Shown here in pieces: positions 45,179-55,250 of a DNA stretch of 64,000 nucleotides. Under the pieces are notes generated by a model. The model saw only the letters and a list, made by a program, of their open reading frames with translations, had not been told where the DNA came from and searched no databases. Every line of letters starts with the position of its first letter. The stretch's first letter is position 1. Location: contig CM038048.1 of assembly GCA_021397845.1 (NCBI GenBank), positions 30,068,727 through 30,132,726 of the forward strand, given 5' to 3'. The translations under genes were made by a program, and so were the position numbers. Source of the stretch: Areca catechu (Eukaryota; Streptophyta; Magnoliopsida; Arecales; Arecaceae).

Positions 45179-45753
45179 TGATGCGGGACAAAGGGGGGGG
45201 AGGATCGCTGACGAGCGTAGAAGTCACTAGAGGATTAGGGCTTGCACTCAAAAACAAGGAACCAGGTGTCACACCCACTCCAATCTAGAGAAAACTCAAA
45301 ACTCAACAAAACTTTTTAAGTTGTATTCATGAGAAGAAGATGTTTATTACAAGAGGGGAGGGGCAGTATTTATAGATTCACCCTAGGGTACATTACTTGA
45401 GGGATAAGAAAACCTGACTTGTGGGCCAAGAAACCCTGGTGGACCGGTCAACAGTGGGCCTGTCTTGGATTGGAGCTCTCTCTTGCGGGCTTGGCAGCAT
45501 GAAAGGGTCTAGGTGCATGAAGACCGACTCTGGTTGGAGGGGTCTGGTGAATCTTCTAGCTGCTGACTCTCCTCTTGACTTGAATGACTCAACTGGACTT
45601 GACTAGACTAAAAGATTGGACCCGACTAAGTGGACTCAACTGACTCAGTTGTCTCACTTTATTACAGGACTCGATTGGCTCACTTTGGCTAAAGTGACAC
45701 AGAACTAGTGGACTCAAATAAAATAAAATAAAATAGATTCTTGGTCCCCATCA
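45179..45753 (-). repeat. Element B LTR (3' in element orientation)
   Basis: The plus-strand reading is TGATGCGGGACAAAGG...GGTCCCCATCA, 575 bp. It includes a TATTTATAGATTC box (45369-45381) and an (AAAAT)n run at 45717-45734. Confidence 0.9.
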
Positions 45754-47106
45754 TTCCCCTGCGACAGAGTCGAGTCAGGTTCAGTGGGGGTTTGATGGAA
45801 CCAAACTAATAAAAAAGGACTCTAGATTCACCCTTTTTTTTTTTTCAACTTCTTTTCTTTTCTTTTTTTTCTTCTAATTTCTTTTCATTGATTTTCTTTT
45901 TTTTATTGGCTGCTCTAAAATCAGTATGGCTTTGAAGATTGTGCAGTGTTGAAATCTGTGCTGCTCCAGAAACTGTGCATTGAAGTCAGCAATAGTGAAG
46001 GCATTTGCCTTCACATTCGTTTGGTCTCCTTCCATCCCACGGGCGACTGATGCAGATCGAATATGGGGAGGCTTCCCAATGGGCATCGCTGGGGCAAGGA
46101 CGGTGGTGGCACGTGAAGAAGATGGTCGGATGGTAGTCAGCATGGCTCGGTGGTGTAGGGGACTTAGTTTCGAGGCCCTGTTATAGGGCTCGGCTCGCCG
46201 TGGGAGGGTGCACAAGCGAAGAGGAAGGAGGCAGAGCCAGCATCTCCAGCGACGGGGCATCATCGGCTTCCGATCGGAGAATAGGGAGGATCCGACTAGA
46301 GGGAGGGAGCGGACATGCTCCAGGGGCTGAGGACGATGAAGGCTCGGTTGGTCCTCTTGCATGTGATCGACCTGAGATGTGTCGCCGATGGACAGAAGGC
46401 ATCGGTGGTGTCGATCGGCAGGGTGGGGGGCATCTCGAGTCTCGACAGTGGCGACATGGGGAAGGGCACGGGCGGCGCCCCTGGCATGGTGGCGACTTGC
46501 ATGGGGGCCGTACGAGGGTGGGCACCCATGGGAGCTGGGGGGAAGCCCGACATCTACATGGGATGACCGACCCGTGGATGGGACACTGCGGTCGGTTGCA
46601 CGACCGAGGTCGGGGTCGGCAAGGATGGCAGCGGGGTTTCGAACGGGCGAGGCAGTGATGAGGCTCTCCGATTTGTGTCGGTGGCTTTGGAGGCAGTGGT
46701 CGCGGGAGTCACGACCGCAGGGGATCCGATGGGAGGTGCCGATCGGGTGCTGGGATAGATCCGACAGAAGGGGTGGATGGGAAGTTGTTGCTGACCGCAT
46801 GGCCGAGGTCAGGGTTGGCGAGGGCGGTGGCCTGGGCCTTGGCACGAGACTCATCGAGGAAGGGGAGGGTCACGGGTGCAGGCGATGTGCAGGAAAAGGG
46901 CAGAGATAGAAAGGGAGCGATGGGGAGGGCATGTTAGGGTTCATGGGATCGAGGGAGAGGGCCTAGCTAAGGGCCTCGATCTCGTGGAGGAAGCCGGCAA
47001 TGAAGATCGGATGGAGAGCTTGATGGCGTTGGCAGCAGGGGTGTCGATGCAGAGAAGAGTTGGGAAGAAAAATGTACCCTAACCCATCTGGGCTCTGATA
47101 CCAAGT
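45754..47106 (-). other. Element B interior: GC-rich frame of unknown function
   Basis: Next to the 3' LTR is TTCCCCTGCGACAGAGTCG; on the minus strand this gives GTCGCAGGGGAA as the PPT. The interior is strikingly GC-rich (46160-46900) compared with the AT-rich window. A 326-codon minus-strand frame (46854-45874) is rich in Pro, Ser, Arg and His. It ends with TNVKANAF and FLEQHRFQHCTIF, which resembles the end of the frame in element A's LTR. Plus-strand frames also exist, as expected for GC-rich DNA. I recognise no gag, pol or cellular domain, and coding capacity is unproven. Confidence 0.5.
47092..47103 (-). promoter_or_regulatory. Element B primer binding site
   Basis: The minus strand reads TGGTATCAGAGC, a perfect tRNA-Met type PBS, three bases from the 5' LTR. 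Confidence 0.9.
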
Positions 47107-47683
47107 TGATGCGGGACAGAGTGGGGGAGGATGCTGGCGAGCGTATAAGTCACCAGATGATTAGGTCTTACACTCAAGAACAAGGAACCAGGGCGTCACA
47201 CCCACTCCAATCTGGAGAAAACTTAAAACTCAAAAAAATAACTTTTTAAGTTGTATTCATGAGAAAAAGATGTTTAGTACAAGAGGGGAGGGGCGGTATT
47301 TATAGATTCATCCCAAGGTACATTACTTGAGGGCTAAGAAACCCTGACTTGTGGGCTAAGAAACCCTGGTGGACTGGTCAACAGTGGGCCTGTCTTGGGC
47401 TGGAGCTCTCTCTTGCAGGCTTGGCGGCATGAAAGGGTCCAGGTGCATGAAGGCTGGCTCTGGTTGGAGGGGTTTGGTGAATCTTCTGGTTGCTGACTCT
47501 TCTCTTGACTTGAATGACTCAACTGGACTTGACTGGACTAAAAGACTGGACCTGACTAAGTGGACTCAATTAACTCAGTTGTCTCACTTTATTACAGGAC
47601 TCGATTGGCTCACTTTGGCTAAAGTGACACAGGACTAGTGGACTTAAATAAAATAAAATAAAATAGATTCTCGATCCCCATCA
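47107..47683 (-). repeat. Element B LTR (5' in element orientation)
   Basis: 577 bp, collinear with 45179-45753 and clearly more alike than the LTRs of C or E. This suggests that B is a comparatively young insertion. Confidence 0.9.
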
Positions 47684-48522
47684 AATCACCTTTTACTGAT
47701 AAGCCTCTACAAATTAACATGCCTATTGGGATTATTGACCATGTTCAAACCTATTAAAATTGCACCTAATTATCAGATTTATCCGAAGAGTTACGAGAAG
47801 CAACTCTTGGTGCAAGGATTCTCGAAATATTGTATGTTTATGGTTATTTCATCACATCTTTTTTTCATTAGACTCCTTCTATTTCAAGGGTCTTATCTAA
47901 TACATCAGATATCAGACAAGGGGCTAGGAAAGGATCTATTTGGCACTCCTCTCTTCTCATTTAAAGGTCTCGATGGAAACATCAAAGGCATATAAGTTGT
48001 TTGACTTTTCCCTTCCTTCCTTTATTAGTGCAAGTCTTCTAGTTTAAGACAAGTCCACCATTTTAAGACAAGGGCATATGAAGAGAATTAGGAAGGACAA
48101 AATAATTCTATGAGTAGTTTTGGAGAGGGCTCGAGATATCCTTCAGTAGGGTGTAGGTCCTAGCAAGGAAAGAAAGGCTATAGAGAGAAAGGCTACCAAG
48201 AGGAGAATCTAGGCATGCAATTTAAGGAGTGTTTCCTTGATCCAATTCCTGTGTGGATCACCTCTAGAGGGCATACACTTGTATGCTTATGAAAATTTAG
48301 GATATAAGCATTACAGGTCTTTAAACTCCTTTTGTATTATTTTATTAATTGATATATTCAAGGGATCTTGGGTTTAAGGTTTCGATTGACTAGGATTTCT
48401 ATATTAAAAAATTTTGAAATCTGGTCTTCCACTATATAACCGTAACCCTATAAGATCACCTAGGCAAGTCTCAGTGTGTAGGATTACTTTCTCTTTATCA
48501 TACTCTATCTCGTTTTACTAAG

Positions 48523-48825
48523 ATGTTAGTAGAGCAGGCAACACAAGTAGCACCGATTGCTCTAGTGGCATCTCCAGTATCCTCCACTACTATTGCAGCT
48601 TCAAGTAGGCCACTTCCTAGGACCTTTCCTTCTCATACTTTATAGTGTATTCCCAATCAATCAGGACCTTCAGCCCTAGCCAAGACCTATCATAGATCCT
48701 CTATGAGATGACCACCTCCAGCCACCAGACCAGCTACTAGGACTAGGAGCCAAACAACTCATCCTTTTATTTCTAAAGCAGGCTCCTTGACTACTTTAGA
48801 GATCCACTCTGATGACCAGAACTAG
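48523..48825 (+). pseudogene. C-terminal tail of the SIRE-type third ORF
   Basis: A frame of 101 codons with two internal stops reads MLVEQATQVAPIALVAS, then Pro/Ser/Thr/Arg-rich stretches (SSRPLPRTFPSHT, PPPATRPATRTRSQTT), and ends LEIHSDDQN. The position, just upstream of the 3' non-coding region and PPT, fits the third ORF of element G. That ORF also ends in a Pro/Ser/Arg-rich tail with acidic last residues. Direct sequence identity is not obvious, so the assignment rests on place and composition. Confidence 0.45.
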
Positions 48826-49765
48826 ATGTTTAGGATCTCCTAGATATGTTAGAGCTAGGATGATTTCTATGTACTACTTCCTGTCGGAGTGTACTTTTGG
48901 ATTTTATCACTTTTTGTATGATGTACACTTATTGATAATACAAAACTTCTTGCTATTTTATGATAGTTTATCTAATTATGAATGATATCCATGATACTTT
49001 GAATGATTTCTGATTACTTTATAACTAGTATCTTTCATATTTGTCACATCTGTCCTTGTTTCTCCTAATAGTTTTATGTAGGGGAAGCCATTTCTATTAT
49101 AATTTTTGGATGATGATGACAAAAAAGAGGAGAAAATATATAAATAAGAAAAATGATAGGGCAAATGATATAATATTAGAGGTTAATATTAATGGTATAA
49201 TATTATAGATTCTTTAAATTTCTTACTCTGATGCTTATAATTTTATATTGTGATACTTATAGCATGATCTAATATTTTAATATTTTGATATTTTTAAAAT
49301 TGCTTTGATACTTATACTTTGATATTTTGATACTTATAACTGTTCTAATACTTTAATATATTGATAACTATATCTTGAAATATATCTCAATACTATGATC
49401 ATATGTTTTGATACTTTGACATCATGCACTAATACTCTGATACTATCTTTGGTACTATGCTTGATACTCCTTGAGTATTTAATGATGCTTTGATAAACAC
49501 TGCAATATGCTCTGATACTTAATCTATAATTCATATATCTTGATTTGCTATGTGAAATTCTTCAAAAATTACTCTAATAACTCCAAAATACTCTAATACT
49601 TAAGTAATAAAAAATTACAAGGTAAATAATATCATAAATTCTTGTAAAATTAACACTCTTTGGGCTATTTTAACTGATTTTGAGATTTTCAAGAGTGCTA
49701 TGTCTATTTGATATCATTTTCTTATATACTCAAAGTTTTATCATCACCATCAAAAATAGGAAGAT
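48826..49765 (+). other. SIRE-like 3' non-coding region with ATACTT-type repeats and PPT
   Basis: It includes GATGATGATGACAAAAAAGAGGAG (49105-49135), a PPT-like block related to those in G. The stretch 49210-49540 is built of many degenerate copies of GATACTT, TACTTTGATA and TAATACT. The terminal PPT region (CATCACCATCAAAAATAGGAAGAT) ends at 49765. No gene seen. Confidence 0.6.
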
Positions 49766-51139
49766 TGTTGATTCCAAGAATTGATTTTGATGAATAACAA
49801 AATATTTGAGTATATAATATAACTAATAAGCTAAATAAGTTCGTATTTCATGAAATGTTGAAGTACTAAAAGAAAAGATTAAGGGTAACAATTTTTGATG
49901 TAAAAGATATATTTTTTAAGCTTTAAAGAAAAGGAAAAGCTAGTAAAATTCAAGTAAAAATAGTGTATTTGGATATAAAGTTAAAATTCTTTCAAAGGAT
50001 CAAAGTTTCAATCTGATATGAAAGAGTTTTAGTTTAGTATAAAGAGTTTCAATCATCACGTTGTTGAGCCGACTCGAATGAAAGCCGAGTTGACTTGACA
50101 GGAGGAGCTAAAAATATAGAAGCTATATTTCTAGAGCTGATAACTGAGACCCAAATGGCAACTGAGCTAACTTGGATGCAAACTGAGCCAACCCCAAATA
50201 TCTAAGATGACTCAATACTGCTCTACAGAAGGTTGATTTTTTTATGAAATGGAATCTGAGTCAACCCTAATAATCTAAGCTGACTTAATAGTAAAAAATA
50301 TAAAGATAGATTTTGTTTAGGATCGAGCCAACTTTGATGGAATCCAAGTTAATTCGATAATAATCCAGTCAACTTGAGGACTGCTGACAAGCATAATGGC
50401 TAGTTCTATAAAAAGTTCAAAATGACTGAGATTTGAATCAATGACTCTATTTCATTCTCTAATGACTAGAAATTATCATTTTGTTCCTTGAAATATGTTT
50501 AAAGCTTATCAAACTTATTGAAGATAAATAATAACTTAGAATATTTTAAGACCCATCAAGAGACAATCAAGAACAGAGAAAAAATAAGAGCATTGATTTG
50601 AGAGCTTCCACTCCCAACCACCTAAAATGTTTTTTAATCATTGACTTCTCAGCAAGGAGACAAGCTTTGAAGATTACCTAGATTCCTAGGATTCTCCTTT
50701 TCAGTATGTTATTACTTTATTTTTACTCACTTCAAGGATTTTTATATTCATATTCTTATTTTTTGGTTCCTTTGTTTTCTAACTTCAATTAGAAATTGAA
50801 GTTATGTGTTTATCTAGGGATTGACTATAAAATATTTTGGATTGTGAATCCAGTAAATCATTTGGCTATAATCTTAGAAAGATTATAGTGAAAATTTTTA
50901 GGAAAAGGCTTGGAAGGTGGATGTAGGTGTTGGATGCACCGAACCATTATAAAATCATGTGTATTTGTGCATGTTTTCTTACTTACTTGTTCTTACTCTT
51001 AGCATTCCATTATTCAATTGCTATAGCATATATTTTTTCTTACCATTACTCAACAAGTTTTCAAAGGTAGTACATATGTAGGTTAAATTTTTAAAAAATC
51101 CATATCATCCATCCTCTTGGATTGTCTAACTAGGCAACA
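49766..51139 (+). repeat. 3' LTR of the plus-strand SIRE-like element
   Basis: It starts TGTTGATTCCAAG and ends CTAGGCAACA, 1374 bp. It has GAGCCGACTCGA-type motifs at 50060-50390, a TATA box at 50407-50415 (TATAAAAAG) and the GGATGCACCGAACCA block (50930-50945) also found in the left SIRE LTR. It is shorter than the other two SIRE LTRs (about 1.55 kb). Confidence 0.8.
50060..50415 (+). promoter_or_regulatory. Motif cluster and TATA box in the SIRE-like LTR
   Basis: Eight or more variants of GAGCC(G/A)ACT and GAGTTGACTTG (50066, 50086, 50165, 50185 and others) lie directly upstream of TATAAAAAG at 50407-50415. The arrangement matches the clusters in the LTRs at 2712 and 52935, supporting a U3 enhancer-like role. 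Function is inferred only. Confidence 0.5.
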
Positions 51140-52111
51140 AGGGACATACAATCTCGATGCATATCCAAAACATGTAACTTATACATCTACTAGCATGCAT
51201 GCATTTATCGTTACTCATGACATCATAAATGTAATATCATTCATATATCATGATCCTATTATCCTAGGTTCAATTTGGTTCAATTCTTGAGCCAAATCAA
51301 ATTAGACTATTATTTAGGCTAACTCTTAATCCAAATTAGGTCAATTATTCATCAGCAATTGACTTGAGTCAACTAGGATTTAGATCCATAACTAGTTAGG
51401 TTAAAATCAAGTGAACCTAGACTTAAATCCAAATCAAATTAGAATTGGATCAAGTAAACATGAAACCTTAATCCAATTAGGTTAACCTACAACTCTAATA
51501 TTTAAGAGTTTTGATCATGTTATGTTCAAAAGCTTGAGTTGACTTGTAATTGAGCTTTGGGTGAAGTCCAAAACCTAGGGTTTAAATTTTAACACCTATC
51601 TACCATGATTCTTGATCAAAACAAGAAATTTCAATCATTAGAAATTTCAACAAGCTAAAACTTGGCAACTAGAAGATTTTAACAATTTAAAACTTCTATC
51701 AATCCTAAATTCAAGCAAATAAGAATTTTCTAGCAACCTGAAAATCATGTTTCTGTGATGTTACAACAAATGTTAATATTTAATCAAAATTTTAGAGGGG
51801 TTTAGAAAGAGATTTAGGTGTGCTGAATTCTAGGATTTCATTGTAGCCTTTTTATCGTGCATTACATGTATGAAGCTGCAGCTATTTTATTGAATCAAGA
51901 TAATATCTTGTTGCAACGACTTGTCAAACAAGTCATAAATACATAGTATCACATACTATGGTCTAATCAATATTGAAACTATTTTAATTACATGATAGAG
52001 TGATTTAATCTACAAGACATAGGCATAGAAATTTTAGATCATGATATACTTATGAAGCACATATAATCTACATCACAAATATGATAATAATTTCAATGAA
52101 TTATGCAAGGA
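51140..52111. other. Unrecognised AT-rich retroelement interior
   Basis: No reading frame or motif recognised. 51275-51480 has repeated AATTAGGTTAA-like and CAAATCAAATTAGA-like phrases of the style seen in the D and C LTRs, so it may be LTR-derived. The stretch before 52112 resembles leader DNA of a minus-strand element. Confidence 0.35.
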
Positions 52112-52112
52112 G

Positions 52113-52934
52113 GCTTTAATACCACTACAAGAAAATGGATGTATAGTAGAAATGGGTTTTTAAAATTTTTTATCATCTAATTTAATACTTAAATCAGAAC
52201 CTGCATCCAAAATCCTAATTCCATGATTTTCTTAAATAAGACAATGAATAATAAAAGTAATAATAAAATAAATGCATACCTGATAAGTCATTTGATGCTG
52301 ATCTATGATCCACCAAGCTCTCAAGTGTGAGCCATCCAATGGTGATCCACCTAGGAGTCTCTTAGTGACCTTTCTAATCTATGAAATTTGATAGAATTTC
52401 TTTATAAGAACTTTAGCCCTTCTCCTTCTCATGGAGATGCACACCCTGTATCCTTATAAATTCTTCTCAAGAACTCACTATGGTTTTTCTCTCTATCCCT
52501 CCCCTCTGATCTCTAGCCTTCTCATAAGACTAAGAATTGTATGCCTCCAAACCTTAGAGGTCCCTCTTATTTATAGGCTCATGTCAAACCCTTTTGGCAA
52601 AGGAATTTAATCGAATTAGACTTCCTAATCAACCTAAGCCCTTTTCCCAAATTCACTAGGAATAGGAATCCATATTGGTGCCAACATTTGGTGTGGGAAA
52701 GAGGGAATTGGTATGGAGTTTTCAGGATAAAGGGGAGGTGCAAACATTGGTCAAAGCCCCCTAGGATAAAGGGGAGGTGCAAACATTGGTCAAAGCCCCC
52801 TAGGAGGACTCCTAGGGGTGCTACTTAATTCCATGGCCAATAATCCTTCTACCAGCTTTTTCCATGTCATATTTCATTTGAATTTAGGCACTAATTTAAT
52901 CTCTATCCAATAGAAAATTAGAGGAGAAAGAGTT
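52113..52934 (-). repeat. Probable copia-type PBS and LTR remnant, minus strand
   Basis: On the minus strand 52124-52113 reads TGGTATTAAAGC, a decayed tRNA-Met PBS. The DNA to its right contains a minus-strand TATA box (GCCTATAAATAAG, 52577-52565) and an LTR-like layout up to 52934, where element G begins. Neither LTR end is certain. Five bases (GAGTT, 52930-52934) are the candidate left TSD of G. Confidence 0.45.
52724..52801. repeat. 39-bp perfect tandem duplication
   Basis: Two identical copies, 52724-52762 and 52763-52801, starting AGGATAAAGGGGAGGTGC. Probably slippage within the old LTR, or an assembly artefact. Confidence 0.9.
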
Positions 52935-53646
52935 TGTTGCCCAGGTGGCTTTTCCCAAGAGGGGGGTGAATTGGGAATTACAAAATTTCTTGCAAATATG
53001 TGCACAAGTAATTCCTTTTGGTGGTTGAGTGTTGTGTTAATCAGAGTATAAGTGCAGAAGCTGAAAAGTAAATAGAGCACAACAAAAAACAAAACAAGTT
53101 TAGAGTGGTTCGGAGCAACCCAGCTCCTATGTCCACTACCCAAGTTCACCACTCGGGATTTCCACTATATCCCCCAAACCGAAATACAGTCAGATTATTT
53201 TACAGGCTCACAATCCCAACCTCTACACTTTGGTTTTTAAACCGGGCTCACCAAAGAAACCCATACTAGGTTTTCACAGGCTCACTTAGAACCTCTACAC
53301 TTTGGTTTTTAGTAGGCTCACCAAAGAAACTTATTTGGTTTTTACAACCGGGCTCACCAATAATCCAAGTATTCTATTCTAAGAATAGAATAAAAAAGCA
53401 ACATAAATGACAAACTAGGTTGTGTGGTGGTTGTCGATGCAGCTCGAGTGAAGCTTAATTGAATGCTCTTCAATGCATTTCAATGGCTTCCTTGCTTTCC
53501 TCAAAAGTTGCTTCAAGCTTTTGATAGGAGTTGGTGAAGGCTTGAAGGCTGATTTCAAAGCTCAAGTGCTCTCTCTTCTTACTTCAATAAATGTTCAATA
53601 AAAATTCAACAACTCATTAGTCTCTCTAAGGAAGTTCTCATACCTC

Positions 53647-53654
53647 ATTTATAG
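53647..53654 (-). promoter_or_regulatory. Element G TATA box
   Basis: The minus strand reads CTATAAAT, about 830 nt into the LTR. It is preserved in the 5' LTR at 63367-63374 and lies downstream, in element sense, of the motif cluster 54130-53770. Confidence 0.6.
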
Positions 53655-53769
53655 AGACTTCAACTACCTTCTCTTGATTTTGAATGTTGTAGACCATTGG
53701 GAGGTGACAGGTTATCGTTGGAGCACTTTTGGAATTCAAAATCAGAAAATTGGAACTAGCCGTTGGAAG

Positions 53770-54130
53770 CGACCCCATCATTTCAGTTGGCTCGGACATT
53801 CTTCGAGTCAGCTCGGATCAGGTTTGGGTCGACTGGGTTGAAAACCAGTTGGCTAGGTTCCACAGTTGAGAAAATAGTTAACTCTGGACGAGTCGATTAG
53901 GCTGAAATCCAGTCGGCTCGGACCCCTGAGATTCTCAGAATATTTTCAACTAAGTTCTGGACAAGTCAGCTAGGCTAAAACTAGTCGGCTCGGATCCCTA
54001 AGGTTTTTAGAACATTCTCAACCAAGTTCTGGATGAGTCAGCTAGGACTTGGTGCCAGTCGACTGGGTTGGCGTGCTAGAGATCTTCTTTCTTATGCCGG
54101 TGCTAGAGTCGGCTGGTTCCTCTATCCAGT
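53770..54130. repeat. AGTCGGCTCGG-type motif cluster in U3 (repeated at about 63500-63860)
   Basis: At least twelve variants of (C)AGTCGGCTCGG, GAGTCGGCTAGG and GGGTCGACTGGG occur, often in pairs 15-25 nt apart (for example GAGTCGATTAGGCTGAAATC then CAGTCGGCTCGGA). The same set is found in the 5' LTR. Related motifs recur at 57297-57480, upstream of the third ORF. Confidence 0.75.
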
Positions 54131-54483
54131 CGTCTCGAGATTGGTTCTACACTCAGAACAATTTCAATTTTCTAGAACTCACAAGCCAAGCTTTGAAGAC
54201 TTCCTTAAGATCTTCTTACACCAAAATCAAGAAAAATTGAAGCTTGAAACCTAGTAGAAGCAACCCTTTATATTTGATTTCAATGGGGAATTTTTTGTTG
54301 GGTTCTTCTTTACAAGATTTTAATTACTTACAACTCAACACAAAGAAATAAAGGTTGTAGGGTTTAAAAAATATGTCAAAGTAGTCATCTTATAAAAACT
54401 TGTCAACCATTTGAAGAGTTGTTAGATAACCAAATATATGCTCCAATATTTTGTTATCATCAAAATCACTTCAGGATTCAACA

Positions 54484-55250
54484 ATCTCCCCCTTTTTGAT
54501 GATGACAAAACACTGGGCATAAAAAAAAAATCTATTCTATTCACAAGTATAGATGTATATCATAGTAAGCATTTACACTTGTTTGTCGTATCACAATATT
54601 AACTGTATTCTCAAATGAGTATCAATGTATGCTATACAGTTATACACAAGGTCAATTCTATAAAGTGTAAGTGTCAGAAAATGAGTGCTTGTGTGTATTA
54701 AGCAACATTAAGCATTGATAGTTAGATGTAATTAGTAGAGAGCAGAATAGTAATCATTGAAGCAAATTAAACATGTATTTCTCCCCCTTTTTATAAAATT
54801 TCTAATCAACATAAAATTTCTTCCCCTTTATCATTTATTTGAACACTTCAGCAGAAAAGGTATGCAATAATCATTAAGGATATGCAATATTCATTAAGCT
54901 CCCCTTGTCTAATTGACTTTAGCGATTCTATTCCAATTCTATTAAGTTTCTTCTTTCATGCACTTTATTATATAATAGTTCTCCCCCTTTTTGTCATCAA
55001 ATCAAAAAAGTTATACAATTAAGCTCAGATTTTAAATAGATTGAGATTGTATTAAGATTTGTTTGAGATAATTTCACTTTCTCAAATTTGAGAGAGAATC
55101 CTATTTAAAAATATTAGAGAGTGTTAACAAGATAAAAGAAATACACACATGTGTCCAAAATGATATTCATTGTATTTTCATCAAAAGATTCAGTACATTG
55201 ATCATTACACAATCAAAAGGTCTCCAGAAAATACAGAAATTACTAAAGAC
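54484..55250 (-). other. 3' non-coding region with several polypurine tracts
   Basis: On the minus strand AAAAAGGGGGAG occurs at 54497-54486 (the true PPT, next to the LTR), 54792-54781 and 54992-54981. Weaker versions lie at about 54830-54820 and 54905-54898. The first and third are preceded by the same phrase (TTTGTCATCATCAAAAA or TTTGATGACAAAAAG). Repeated PPT-like blocks are known in SIRE-type elements. No coding sequence. Confidence 0.8.

Larger units (their letters stand above)
45045..47683 (-). mobile_element. Element B: non-autonomous LTR element with a partial extra LTR
   Basis: Minus orientation: 5' LTR 47683-47107, PBS 47103-47092, interior to 45754, 3' LTR 45753-45179, then a further 134-bp partial LTR copy (45178-45045). 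The TSD AATCA lies at 45040-45044 and 47684-47688, outside the partial copy. LTR termini (TGATGC...CCCCATCA) and PPT-side sequence link it to element A and the gypsy element at 16713. It has no gag or pol motifs, so it must rely on a partner. Confidence 0.85.
44590..48452 (+). repeat. C-family LTR fragment split by element B
   Basis: From GAGCCTATTTGGCTAGC (about 44591) to 45044, and again from 47684 to 48452 (ending ACCGTAACCCTATA), the sequence follows the second half of the element C LTR in order. The first third of the LTR is missing. Removing element B and one TSD restores a continuous stretch (AATCACCTTTTACTGATAAG) matching element C's LTR near 36050. Confidence 0.75.
48453..51139 (+). 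mobile_element. 3' end of a plus-strand SIRE-like element
   Basis: A third-ORF tail, an AT-rich 3' region, a PPT and a 3' LTR (49766-51139) are kept; gag and pol are absent. The LTR start (TGTTGATTCCAAGAATTGATTTTGATG) mirrors that of G on the opposite strand (TGTTGAATCC...TGATTTTGATG), and the end (TAGGCAACA) matches G's CCTAGGCAACA. The left boundary with the C-type LTR fragment at 48452 is a truncation. Confidence 0.75.
52935..54483 (-). repeat. Element G 3' LTR
   Basis: The plus-strand reading starts TGTTGCCCAGGTGG and ends CAGGATTCAACA, 1549 bp. It aligns base for base with 62662-64000 of the 5' LTR, with a few per cent difference. It contains a TATA box and a large cluster of AGTCGGCTCGG-type motifs. 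The frames at 54033-54254 and 54049-54240 are chance readings of this repeat. Confidence 0.92.

Noticed and set aside
45874..46854. 326-codon minus-strand frame in element B as a genuine protein gene
   Set aside because: It lies in GC-rich DNA that is open in several frames on both strands, has Pro/Ser/Arg/His-biased composition and no recognised domain. Kept only as an unknown interior.
54033..54254. Short frame in G's 3' LTR, repeated at 63753-63974
   Set aside because: Duplicate because the LTRs are duplicates. It reads through the motif array and has no domain.
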